Origin: Cladopsammia gracilis
Taxonomy: Eukaryota; Cnidaria; Anthozoa; Scleractinia; Dendrophylliidae
Direction: 5' to 3'
DNA: 64,000 nt
Assembly (NCBI GenBank): GCA_022457155.1
Contig: JAJGOT010000259.1
Coordinates: 457,001 to 521,000, forward strand
The position numbers were made by a program, and so were the translations under genes. The notes below the pieces were generated by a model that saw nothing but the letters and a program-made list of their open reading frames with translations, was not told the origin of the DNA and did not search any database. Shown here piece by piece: positions 11,390 through 22,300 of this stretch; position 1 is the first letter of the stretch; each line of letters opens with the position of its first letter.

Positions 11390-12195
11390 GAGATACTCAG
11401 AAGCCGCTTTAGTGGAAAAAGACGAGCTTTCAGGGATAAAATCTTGCTTCGAGGAACTTCATGTATTACGTTTTTATCAATGTGGGAGATGTTTGTTTTT
11501 TACGGATTTCAGAACCAGAAGCGGAGATTTGAATTGCCAAGCAAGCGAGGGACTTAAAGGTAAAACAGATTACATTTTTCGATGGGAATTTATCTTGATA
11601 TCAATCTGTGATTGACTTTTTCTTTGTGTTCTCGTTAGTTTTGGAGAATTGTTTATAAACGTGTAGCTTAAATTCAGTTGTTCAGTTGTATTAATTTCTT
11701 GAATTTCATCGAAGACACGGTTCGGCCTCGATGCGATATAAATGGTACGCGTTTTGCTTTTAAACATAAACTAATGGAGATTTGAATAAATTTTTTCCAA
11801 AGAAGATTGTGTTGTCCATTTTTATGTGTTTGTTCATTCATTACATAGATTGAAAAGCGATTTTATGTAAACAAAACAAGACTTAGATTTTATACTCGCG
11901 TCGCCTTATGCAAATATGTTTGTATATTTTTGCAAGTTTGATTTCCAAATCAGTTTCTCGGGCATTTTTTTACAAGCAACAACTGTATTTTAGTAATAGT
12001 TATTCTAGACGGAGAAAAAGTTGTTTTTGTGAACTTTTGTACGGTCTAAATGTACTGAGCAGACGGTCGGGTGATACTGTTTTTGAGAATTGCTAAAATT
12101 GAAAAATAGCCCGGTCGGTCGTCAATCTTAATTCTTGTGTTTCCGACCTTTCACCTAAGTTAAGTTTCATCTTAGTTAAGCTTGTTCAGAGGGTC
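11390..12195. other. spacer without recognised gene
   Basis: Follows the MITE. It has one open frame of 67 codons at 11412-11615 with a donor-like AAAGGTAAAACAG at 11568, but no homology I recognise. The rest is AT-rich. Same in units 2 (31110-31915) and 3 (50409-51214). Confidence 0.4.
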
Positions 12196-13007
12196 TTCAG
12201 AAAAATGGCACAACTGTTCGTCTTTCAGAGAAAAAGCCTGTGAGTATTTGGGGCGCGAGCGAAGCGCGAAGAAAGAGCGTGGAAATGCGCGCGGAGCGTG
12301 AAGCGCGAAGGGAATCCTCCCATCCCCTCCCGTTTCTAGCGCCTGCCACGCAGGCTATCAGAGAAATGGCACAATCCGTTCGGCTTTCAGAAAAATAGCC
12401 TACGAGTATTTGGGGCGCAAGCGAAGCGCGAGGAGAGAAGGTGGAGATGCCCGCGGAGCGCGGATCGTGGAGCGCGAAGGGAATCCTCCCTTCCCCTCCC
12501 GTTTCTAGCGCCTGCCACGCAGGCGATTAGAGAAACGGCACAATCCGTTCGGCTTTCAGTATAATTGGGGTTTTCACTTACGTCATATCGAAATTCAGAA
12601 CCATTAAACAACAGTTTTCGATTCCAAAATGTTTATGGAATTGTAGAGATTCGTTCAAGAGTTATAGGCGAACGAGTATTAGACATTTTTGGTAAGAAAT
12701 GTGTGGAGCGGTCATCTTGGTGCCCCACTCAGGGGCACCAAGTATCCACAAGTATCTGGTATCCACATACCATCTAAGAAACAGCTTTGTAGGATGTGTA
12801 CTTTAGAATTTTATATTTTTATGACGTCATGTGCAAACCCCAATAGCCTGCTAGTATTTGGGGCGCAAGCGAAGCGCGAGGGGAGAGCGTGGAGACGCCC
12901 GCGGACCGCGGATCGTGGAGCGCGAAGGTAATCCTACCTTCCTTCCCGTTTTTCGCGCCTGCCGCGCACGCGATTAGAGAAATGGCACAATCTGTTCGGC
13001 TTTCAGA
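12196..13007. repeat. CpG-rich tandem repeat, three units of about 165 bp
   Basis: Each unit runs ATGGCACAA, TTCGGCTTTCAG, GAGTATTTGGGGCGC, AGCGAAGCGCGA, GGAATCCTCC and GCGCCTGCC. GGCACAA recurs at about 12206, 12368, 12537 and 12984. The third unit is split by a MITE of about 281 bp; subtracting it restores the spacing. Confidence 0.85.
12564..12844. mobile_element. 281-bp MITE nested in the CpG-rich repeat
   Basis: Ends ATTGGGGTTTTCACTTACGT and, inverted, ATTGGGGTTTGCACATGACG. An internal perfect hairpin with an 11-bp stem (CTTGGTGCCCC) lies at 12716-12742. The target duplication is unclear, possibly TA. Other copies: 32284-32564, 51583-51863. Confidence 0.65.
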
Positions 13008-13391
13008 GTTTTCGAAGCGAGTAAGAGTTCCGGATTAACAGGATCGAGATTTTTAGGATATTTCCGAAGAACACCCCGTCATTTTTATATGTGAGCACCC
13101 ATTTCATTTCCCCCCCCCCCCCCCACCCCCCGGGAATACCTAACAACTGGGAAAAATACGAAGCGATACTCAATGATTTTACTTCACTTAGCAAAAATAC
13201 CTTGTACTTATGCTTAGCCTTTTTTTTTCTATGTATAAATTCATATTAAATATAGAAGCAGTTCCTCTGGTATTTTTAAAAATAACAAGTTTTATTTAAA
13301 AATAACAAGTTGTTATCGCGTTTTGGCCATATATTAATATATTTTTAGGCAAATCTACTTATTAGCTCTACAGATTGCGTTCGTGCCTTAA

Positions 13392-13586
13392 GGGACGATT
13401 CGCAACGACGATTTTTAGCGCAACATGGGTGCGCGGACGATTTTCTTCGCAATTTTTACGTTGCGAAGTGTTTGAATCAGCTTCAAAAACTTGCAACGCA
13501 AAAACCAAATTTTACCGGTCAAGTTGTTTCGTGTAACATACCTGTCGTTAATTTTGTTGCGCAAAAATCGTCGTGCGAATCGTCCC
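13392..13586. mobile_element. 195-bp MITE with long inverted ends
   Basis: Arms GGGACGATTCGCAACGACGA and the inverse of CGTCGTGCGAATCGTCCC, extending through GATTTTT and GCGCAAC with two one-base offsets. The core has further TTGCGAAG/CTTCGCAA pairing. Other copies: 33107-33298 (with a 3-bp deletion), 52410-52604. Confidence 0.75.
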
Positions 13587-13654
13587 GTTTAACAGCCTTT
13601 ATGTCTATCTGCTACTTTTAAAATATTTTAGCCGCACGTTTATAATAGAATAGA

Positions 13655-13751
13655 AAATGAGGCGCATGTGCAAAAGTGATAAACATGCAGATAGTCGCAT
13701 GCGGGCGAACCTTTGTTTAGTTATTGCTTCATTGGTATATGCGCCTCATTT
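13655..13751. mobile_element. 97-bp MITE
   Basis: Perfect 13-bp ends AAATGAGGCGCAT and ATGCGCCTCATTT, with an inner GCATGTG/CGCATGC pair. Other copies: 33367-33463, 52673-52769. Confidence 0.65.
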
Positions 13752-13924
13752 ACAAACCGCGCTACTTGAAGCCGGATAACTTAAAAAGGTATGACCAGGG
13801 ACGTTTTAAGAGGTAGCGGGGAGAGGGCTTCATTCAACAACCTCGATAATTTAAAATCTAGTCTAACAGCATTCAGAGTATATACGACTACATATGAGAA
13901 AGCCAAAACATATTACTATGCCAA

Positions 13925-14043
13925 CTAAAAGAAATACACCATAACAGCAATAAAAGCAGCAATCGAACCCGACCCTTTGTCCCTTACTTCGCCGTCGTTA
14001 TTGAAGCTAGTCGTGATATTTCCGCTTCCAGGAGCTCTTGTAC
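13925..14043 (-). pseudogene. duplicated alternative terminal exon of the CACHD1-like gene, acceptor lost
   Basis: Lies 1.4 kb downstream of gene B exon 14 and reads GTRAPGSGNI in the same phase as exon 14, then diverges to a Ser/Asn/Gly stalk and a short hydrophobic end SIAAFIAVMVYFF before a stop. The frame is open over 39 codons. The acceptor is GG where exon 14 has AG, so normal splicing into it is not expected. A C-terminal hydrophobic stretch without following residues resembles a GPI-attachment signal, which alpha-2/delta relatives use; that is inference. Confidence 0.6.
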
Positions 14044-14049
14044 CCGCAG

Positions 14050-15272
14050 ATTAACAACAACAACAACAATAAGCTCAGTGTATGGCATGACTATAAATCG
14101 TTACAGTATTGTAAAAGCGTAAGATTACATAGACTTCAAAGTTAACAAACAAACATACAAAGATAATCAAACAGATTACAATGAATTAAATCTGGGCCCG
14201 TTTCTCGAAAATCCCGGTAATTTTTCGGGTCCGAAGCCAAATATTGAAATCAAAATCTAAAGAATAAAAGCGCGGGTCCTAGCGAACAAACCAGTCCATT
14301 TTGTTTTGCTAACTGATAGTTTTCTGGTACCATGACTGCACTCACTGCAGTCAGAATCAATCGGTATTAAGCTGACTTCTCTACGTCAGATCATCGTGTA
14401 ATTTCTACCACCAACTGGTTTTGAATTGAAGTTTGGCAAGACGTATTTTCTGGAAAATCGATATTACCATGACGACGATAAACAAGAATCTTCAAAATAT
14501 CTCAAAGTGAAAGTTTGCAAGATCAAGATTTCGATTTTGGAATTACTTCAAGATAGTGTCAAAATGTAATTTTCATTTACTTTCTCTTTGTGGAATGCAA
14601 CATTACATTAAAACACAGTTAAACCTTAGGAAATATAATGTAACGCGTCTTGAGTTTGTCTGGCATCAATTTGTCACTGGTGCTGCAGGGGGAGGGGGGG
14701 GGGGTATTAAGGTATAATAGCGACGGGGAAGTGCAGTTGTTTGAAACTTGCGATCTGAGAACGTTTTTGCGTGGGTTAGAAATTTTGTGGTGACGATTTT
14801 TTGGGTGAAAGAGTCTGGTGAGGACCTTTTTATGAATTAATTAATTAAATTAAAACTTTATTGAATCTCCCAATCAGGGTTTTTCAGACCCAACGTACAT
14901 AGCATATAAATAATTCATAAGGTAAGTGAAACATTGAATAAAAATGTCAAACGTTAAAATTGTGATAATAGCTAAAAACATCAAAAGGTAACTCTCGTAG
15001 CTAACAAGAAATGATTCGAAAAGGAATTCTCTAAGTTTCTTTTACATTTTGGGGTTAAGTTCTGGGCCTTTGAACTTTTTTAGGTCTGGTTTTAGCCTAA
15101 CAGGACTTATCTTCGGGGGACTAACAATTTGGCCTTATTCGGCCCTCTTCATTACTATTATAGCTATTTATAAATTAGTTGTATTAGTTTATCATTAACT
15201 AACCACTCATATATTTTTTTGAAATTCAAATTTAAGGAGCTGTACGGTTATAGCTTTTTCCCTCAGTATAGC
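14050..15272. other. 3' flank of gene B, no gene recognised
   Basis: Holds an AAC run (14055-14069), a G-rich run (14689-14703) and TTAATTAATTAAATTAAAAC with TTTATT at 14857-14862, which reads AATAAA on the minus strand. That could be a poly-A signal for gene B or the 3' end of an old LINE. Same in unit 2 (33762-34985) and unit 3 (53068-54291). Confidence 0.4.
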
Positions 15273-15321
15273 TTTGGCCTGAGGAAGGCTAATTTTGCTA
15301 GCCGAAATGTTGGTCGCCAAA
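15273..15321 (+). ncRNA. hammerhead-ribozyme-like motif (type I layout)
   Basis: Order of parts: stem I TTTGGC, core CTGAGGA (fits CUGANGA), one extra A, stem II GGCTA/TAGCC, GAAA, a tiny stem III ending GGT, cleavage base C at 15315, then GCCAAA which pairs exactly with TTTGGC. This is the layout of the small hammerheads of retroelements. Against it: the extra A before stem II and only two pairs in stem III. It is antisense to the 3' flank of gene B. Confidence 0.4.
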
Positions 15322-15457
15322 TAATCAGCCCATTTCGTTTGTCTTATTAGACTTCAAGTGACGTCTGGCTCGAGCATCTCTTGATTCATACTACTTGTGA
15401 TCATTTTTTACTTTTTTCACACTCTTTCACCTGATGGCCTTTCCGTGATGGATATCA

Positions 15458-15940
15458 CTAGCAACAGCTTATATCTTTCTTGTCAACCACTATGTGGAGG
15501 AAGATTGAAGTGATCATGACACAAGCCGCATATACTCCAACAGTAATACCAAAGATAGCCCCGCCCGACAAACCGCCTTCATCATCATCAGCTTTGTCAT
15601 CATCAGTTTTTGTCTGTATATTGCCGCTACCGGGAGCTCTTGTTCCTACAGTTAAAAACGCCAAAAAAAAATGAAAGTACAACTGAATTGAGTCTGTGGA
15701 TGAAATCCTAAGCTTCGAGGAGCTCTTTTACCTACAGGCCTAAGTAAAAACGCCAAAACAGACAAAGTACAACTGAATTGATTATGTGGATGAAATCCTT
15801 AGCTTCCGGTTGCTGTTGTACCTAAAAAACAGAACAGTCGAGATGAATGGATGGGCGAAATAGAACTGAATTTAGACTGGATGAAATCTCTAAGTATGAC
15901 TACTTTAAAGGAATAGAATGTTACCTTCTGTGGTCAATTC

Positions 15941-15974
<34 letters not shown>

Positions 15975-16283
15975 GCGCTTATACATCGCGGTTCTAAGCG
16001 CTTTACAATAACACCAGGAATAACAAAGAACCTAATGATAGCATTTGTCGCGAAGGGGAATTTGTCGTTTATCGGTGGTTGGGGAGGGGGGAGAACTCCC
16101 TTATATCAGCCATACGGGGACGTTCCGTTTGACAGGGTGTGGTTTCTGGGCTTTTGCCCAGAAAATCTTAGAGTAATTTTGTAATTTTTTAATCTTTTAA
16201 ACTTAGTTTTTAACCATTTTTATTTAACAGGGTCTCGCAGAATACCACTACAATAGTGAAGTGAGCTCCCTGTATAAAGATGA

Positions 16284-16342
<59 letters not shown>

Positions 16343-19300
16343 TATTATTACGCGAGTCTGTCCTTAACAGGGTCTGAATCTGCCTAACAGAGTATGGTTG
16401 CACGGTTGTCGTCGTCAGTACATATTCAGCATTTAGCATTTCGAGATTGGAGACGTATGCTTAATTGCAATTGCCAATACCGTCAACTCTGTCTAAGACG
16501 GACAATTATCTCAAGGTAACAGTGTCTCTTACCTTCTTTTCCTCCATAACACGAATTGATATTTGCGCAGTATTTTTTGTTAAGTGGGGAGTCGTGTTTA
16601 TCTCGTACGCACCAGTAACATCCCACGACTCCATCACAGGAATTTGAATCCAACTTTTTGTCGCACTGAGGGTCAAAGCACTTCTGTAAATCTTCCACTG
16701 AAGGATCGTTTACTTGTTCAGATGAGACCACAGTCGCTGCTACGGGACAAATGGAAACGCTAACGAAAAGAAAGAGTGTTGTATAAACCCTTTATACCTC
16801 GGAAGTGATCATCACTAAATATCGCCATGAGAGATCATGAGAATTGTGGATACGATCACTAAAGATACCTTCCCTGATATTCTAACAACTTTTTTACCAC
16901 AATTGCCGCTAAACTCGCAATCTGATTGGTCGACGTGAGTGGTAAATGAGAGTCCAGACAACGGTGCTGACGCTAACATCACGTACACTTGAAAAACACC
17001 AATCAGATTGCGAGAAAGTTATAGACAACGCTTGCTCTTTCTTTGCTGTCACGTTTTGTAACAAAACTTCGATTTTTCCTTGTGTTTTTTTCTAAATATT
17101 GTTGTAAAAAACAAATTTCCACCGGTTTTCCGTGGTGTGGACTCTTATTTACCACGATTTACGTCATCACATGGTCAAAATTTGTTGCTGACTCACTCGG
17201 CTGCGCCTCGTGAGTCCACAACATTTTGACCATGTGATGACGTAAATCGTGGTAAATAAGAGTCCACACCACGGAAAACTGGTTTAAATTTGTTAACTCT
17301 ACACTCTTCATTTAGAAAGATATGGGGACAAGGAAGGAGAATTTGTATTTTGATATTTGGAACCAAAGGGTTAAGCACATGATTCAGTTACTACCAAGGT
17401 TCTTATAATTTGATCAATTCATATGGTAAGAAAATCTTTAAAAGAAAGAGACTGCTTAGTGATCGCGTTTGATGAGCAAGTTAGAACGACAACCCAAATT
17501 AATTGAAATTCATTGATTGGCATTGGCAGCCAATAGTCAACGAGAGAGAACCAACCAGACTTGCGCATTTCTAATGCACTCTATTAACAATTTAGAGTCT
17601 ATTCACTTTTAGTCGGCTTGTTCTTAAGCATATCCTATCGCTCGCTCCCCCCCCCCCCCCACCCCAGAAGGAGCCTGTGCCTTGTGGTCGATCTTACAAC
17701 AAAGTTTTTACTTAGAACTTACCTGCTTGCTGGAAACTCATTTCTGCAGTAATAAAATTCAAGCCGTGAGAGGCAAGGGCACTCGCAAGTCAATTCAGGT
17801 ACATTCGAGCATTCTCTGTTGGCAGAGCCGCAAGTGATGCAAGATTTTGACTGACATGAACTGTCAATTTTTTTGATACCTGAAAATATATAGGCAAGTT
17901 TATAATTACCTAGCATTTCTAGAGTCGTTATTAGAACCCTCATAGAGGAAAATGAATACAATGGTAATGCTAAAACGCGGTGATCAATTCCAAACTTCAA
18001 ACGTCCCCCCTCCAGGTATACCCTGAGCATACCTTGGGTATTTGATTTTTTTCTGTGTCCAGGGGATTGGGTATTTGAACTTTGCCTGAGTGGAATAGAT
18101 GGGGAATTTGAACCGCAAATGTCATGTTCTCAAAGTATAAATGTGATTCATTCTCAGACCACAGGAACATTCAGTAAATCCGAGTACATTGCCGACTACA
18201 TTGCCACATAAAAGTGACAATTATAAAGATATTGACTGACATTTGTTTTTGGGAAGAAGCATTTCATCCGAGCTAGGGTAGGGCATGTGAATGCAATTTT
18301 GGCCCAAGGGGGCGGTAATTTGAACGAACCAATCTTCAAAAATTCGAATATTCCGGGAGTTACCTGGGAGGGGATGTTGAAGTTTCGAATTAATGGCTGA
18401 TAAAATCAGCATTGTGTGAACCGAAAAATTCTCACCTAAAAACGCGTTACTTACAGCCACACTAGAAATCTGGTACTGTTTACACCGCTGTCCAGTAGTC
18501 AGCGTGTTCACGCCTTGAAATGGAATACTCAGCTCATAAAAGTTCTCTGTGTTAATTTTCTCCAAGTTTCTACATTGTTTTTTCACCAAATGTCCTTTCT
18601 GTATAAGGTCCTCTGCTATCTCTTTTTCTTTCGCGGTGATGTGGATGTACTCCAGTTTTTTCGCTGTGATGTCGGGTGTCAGGAAATCTTTGTGCATGAT
18701 AAGAAATCCCGCTCCATCTAACACGAAACACTCGTAGTTGCTTTCTTTGCATTTTGGATATGTATCAGTCAGGAGTCTGAAAAGATAATAATTATATCAG
18801 TTATTTAGTCAGTAATAATGATCAGGGAGTATATCAGTAGTCTGTTAAGTGGGATATTCCGAATAGTATGTTGTATCAAGTATGAGGTATGTTTAAATCC
18901 TGGATGATTCATAGCTTTACTTGTTTGTGTTAGTTCAGGCGGTGATGGTTAGCGCGATGGTCTAATGTGATATCTCGGATAAAGTTAGTCTTAAAAAAGA
19001 CTGTACGTGTGATTGCTGATATGAAGTTCGACCACAGGAGTATCAGCAGTTGGTCGACTATTGGATACTATGGATACTACAGGGTTAATCCCAATACTCT
19101 AATCACGTGATCGTTTGTATATATATACCGCGGTATATACACGATATACCGCGGTACAGTATACCGCTTGTATATCGTTTATGGTGCTTATAATTAAGAC
19201 GCTTACTTTTGAAAATACGACAAAGGGAAGTCCGCACCCATAACTCCAATCACGTGATCGTTGGTACTGTGTTTATGGCTTGATTCACCGCGGTATATCG

Positions 19301-22300
19301 TGTGGGAAGCGGTTATCACGACACCTGCTCCAAACGCGTCTATGTAAGGAGTAGACAGAGCAACCAATCCCGTGTTACGTAGCGCGGCATGATACCTACA
19401 TGTCAGAGCGAGACGATATTTATTCAAAGTCGCCAAATCTGCATATTTCATGCAATTTGCATATTAAATGTGAAATTAAATGAATAGACGTTTAACTCCA
19501 AAATTCTTAAAGTTTGTTTAAATCGTAGGAAGTGACAAATTCCTTAACAGAAAGACGAATTTCGTCGCATCTATTCTAAATTCTATATATTGATTAAATT
19601 TCCGGAGATACCTGTTACCATGGTAGTAATGGTCATATATTGTTAAATTGGACTCTGATAATTTAAACTGGACAACATGTCATCCAATTTAACCATAAGT
19701 GCATTTTGACAAAATGTCTGGATAAAACATTACCATGGTCTTTTTGTTGGGTCGTATGACTTTGCCAGCATAATTCCGGGTGTTATTCTGAAGACGCCAT
19801 TTGATGTGCCAAAATATCTCCACACAAGGTACTTTGTATAAGCTGCCTTCTCCTGTAACCAAATGTCGTCGACCTCACTGGTAGCAACCACTGTGTCTCG
19901 TATGCCTGGTTTGAATCCAGGATTCACAGCGCTTGTACTTGTCATGTACGATTTGTATGCTTTCACACGAGATACCGTCTCATCCAAGCCAAGGTAAGTA
20001 TATGGATCTGTGAAGGCTTCTGCACCAAACTTCACCACAGTTGTATCTATTATAGTAAAATATTTAAACGGACAAGAATATCAGTTATGTTTCACCAGTG
20101 AGATATTTCGGGTGAAATAAGTATTTAAAAGACCCCATGATGTTTGAACGCAGAAGAAACAGCCAGCTTGTGATTTGATATCTCGCCATTATTCCATGAT
20201 CATTTTGTACATTACTCAGTGACATTTTAACTTAAAAGTTCAAAATCACACAATCGTCTGATGATTCTTTGTTATAACCCCTACTCTTTCGAACTAAGAT
20301 ACCTGATGTAGATGCAGATTACGTTTTACTGGTTAATGTCTTCTGCTGTCATGATGGTGTTAATTTCCATAAAGTTACGAAACCACTAGGTTATGTCTAC
20401 TTGAAAGGAGAATGTCTACGCGAAAAAAGACATCGTTTACCTACCTTTAGATGCATATCTTGAAAACTGAATACAGGGTTCATTGGGCCTTAATAAGTCT
20501 AAACGATGATACAAGAACTTGAAACCTGTTTAAAGCCAAAAGTAAGGAATAGTTAAAATTGGGGTCGTGGCATGGATCGAACGTTTATATAGGCGACTAT
20601 GACGACGAAGAATATGAGGACGATAATGATATGATAACGATGATATTGATGATGATGATATTGATGATGATGATGATAGTGATGATGATGATAGTGATGA
20701 TGATGATGATGATAGTGATGATGATGATGATGATAGTGATGATGATGATGATGATGATGATGATAGTGATGATGATGATGATGATGATGATAGTGATGAT
20801 GATGATGATGATGATGATGATAGTGATGATGATGATGATGATGATGATAGTGATGATGATAGTGACGATAGTGATGATGATGATGATGATGATGATAGTG
20901 ATGATGATAGTGATGATGATGATGATGATGATAGTGATGATGATGATGATAGTGATAGTGATGATGATAGTGATGATGATGATGATGATAGTGATTATGT
21001 TGATGATAATGATGATGATAGTGATGATGATGATGATGATGATAGTGATGTTGATGATGATGATGATAGTGACGATAGTGATGATGATAGTTATGATAGT
21101 GATGATAGTGATGATGATAGTGATGATAATGATGACGATGATGATGATGATGATGATGATAGTGATGATGATGACGATGACGACGCTGATGATCATAACG
21201 ATGAAATTTCAAAGCGGTCAAAAAACGTTGTAAGAAAATCGTATTCAAAAGTCTAGTTGAATAAATAGAGGTTACTTCACGGTTGGTGAGCGCGTACGAT
21301 TTTTATTCACGAGTTGGGAAGAATCACAAACGAACGAGCGAGGCTTTGCGAGCGAGTGAGTTTGTAATTCTTTCCAACGAGTGAATAAAACTCGTACAAG
21401 CGAACGAACCGTGAAGTAATTTGTTTATTAAATGCATACTGAGATTTACACAACAGAAAAACAAGACGAAACGATTAAATTATCAACACTTCAGTGGAAG
21501 GGTTCTTGGTTTATTGTCAGACTCAACTTTCAAGTGGAAAAATTCACCGAATTCACACATCTAACAAAAATAACCACGACAATAATTTTTTCCAAAACTA
21601 TAACAAGACTATACATAATAAGACACTTTACGACAAAAACAAACCAGTTTGCGTACCTGTTTTTTGAAGTTTTTTGCCGCTTTGATAACAACAACAAATG
21701 GCGAGAGTTCAAACTGGCTTGCACGTTTGGCGATTTAATTGCTTTTTTAGCTTCTTTTAGCCTTATTCTTTCTCCTGTTAAACGTATATTTTCCCTTTCA
21801 GCAAAATCTGTTAAAGTTCTTTTCTTTAGGTCCGCAGAAATCCGCATTTTTCATTGAAGTTATGGAACTTTAAACCCTTTTGTCGCCATGAATGAATTTC
21901 TTCGAGGCCTTCAAGGAGGGCGAAGGCACACTGAATGGCGGGAATTCCCGCGTACGATTTTTGTCACTAGTGAAAAATGTCGTATCGCGATTCTGATTGG
22001 TCATACGATATTCTTCACTAGTGGGGAAAATCGTATGACCAATAGGATGGCTTGTCATACGTGAAGGGACGATTTTTATCTCACAGTTTTCTGGTGTGTA
22101 AATCTCAGTATGTATATAATAATTAAGGTAAACAGATAAGCGAACCAAATGGATTAAAGAAGTATCGTAACAGTTTAGGTACGTACGGCATTTTAGTTAT
22201 GTCATATTAATCCGTTTCCCAACTTCATTGTTAACGATATGTTTTATGGTTATGGTCTTATGGTTTATGATCAGTACCCGTCACCTTTTTACTCTGCAAA

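Larger units (their letters stand above)
1..19777. repeat. tandem array unit 1 (19,777 bp)
   Basis: Base 1 corresponds to 19778, 39482 and 58799. The unit includes exons 1-9 of gene A and exons 9-14 of gene B. It differs from the others by a long poly-C tract, a longer ATGTT tract and the extra base in exon 6. Confidence 0.95.

Noticed and set aside
11412..11615. 67-codon plus-strand frame with a donor-like site
   Set aside because: No homology recognised, no partner exon seen, and codon content is unremarkable. Kept only as a note in the spacer entry.
15918..16184. 88-codon plus-strand frame after the AAT tract (also 35636, 54944)
   Set aside because: Begins in the microsatellite (Ile or Asn runs depending on frame) and continues through an interspersed element, with no recognisable domain.
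18455..18776. Shorter exon 11 using the nearer donor
   Set aside because: It gives phase 0, which does not join to exon 12, and loses the NAFLG segment conserved in CACHD1.
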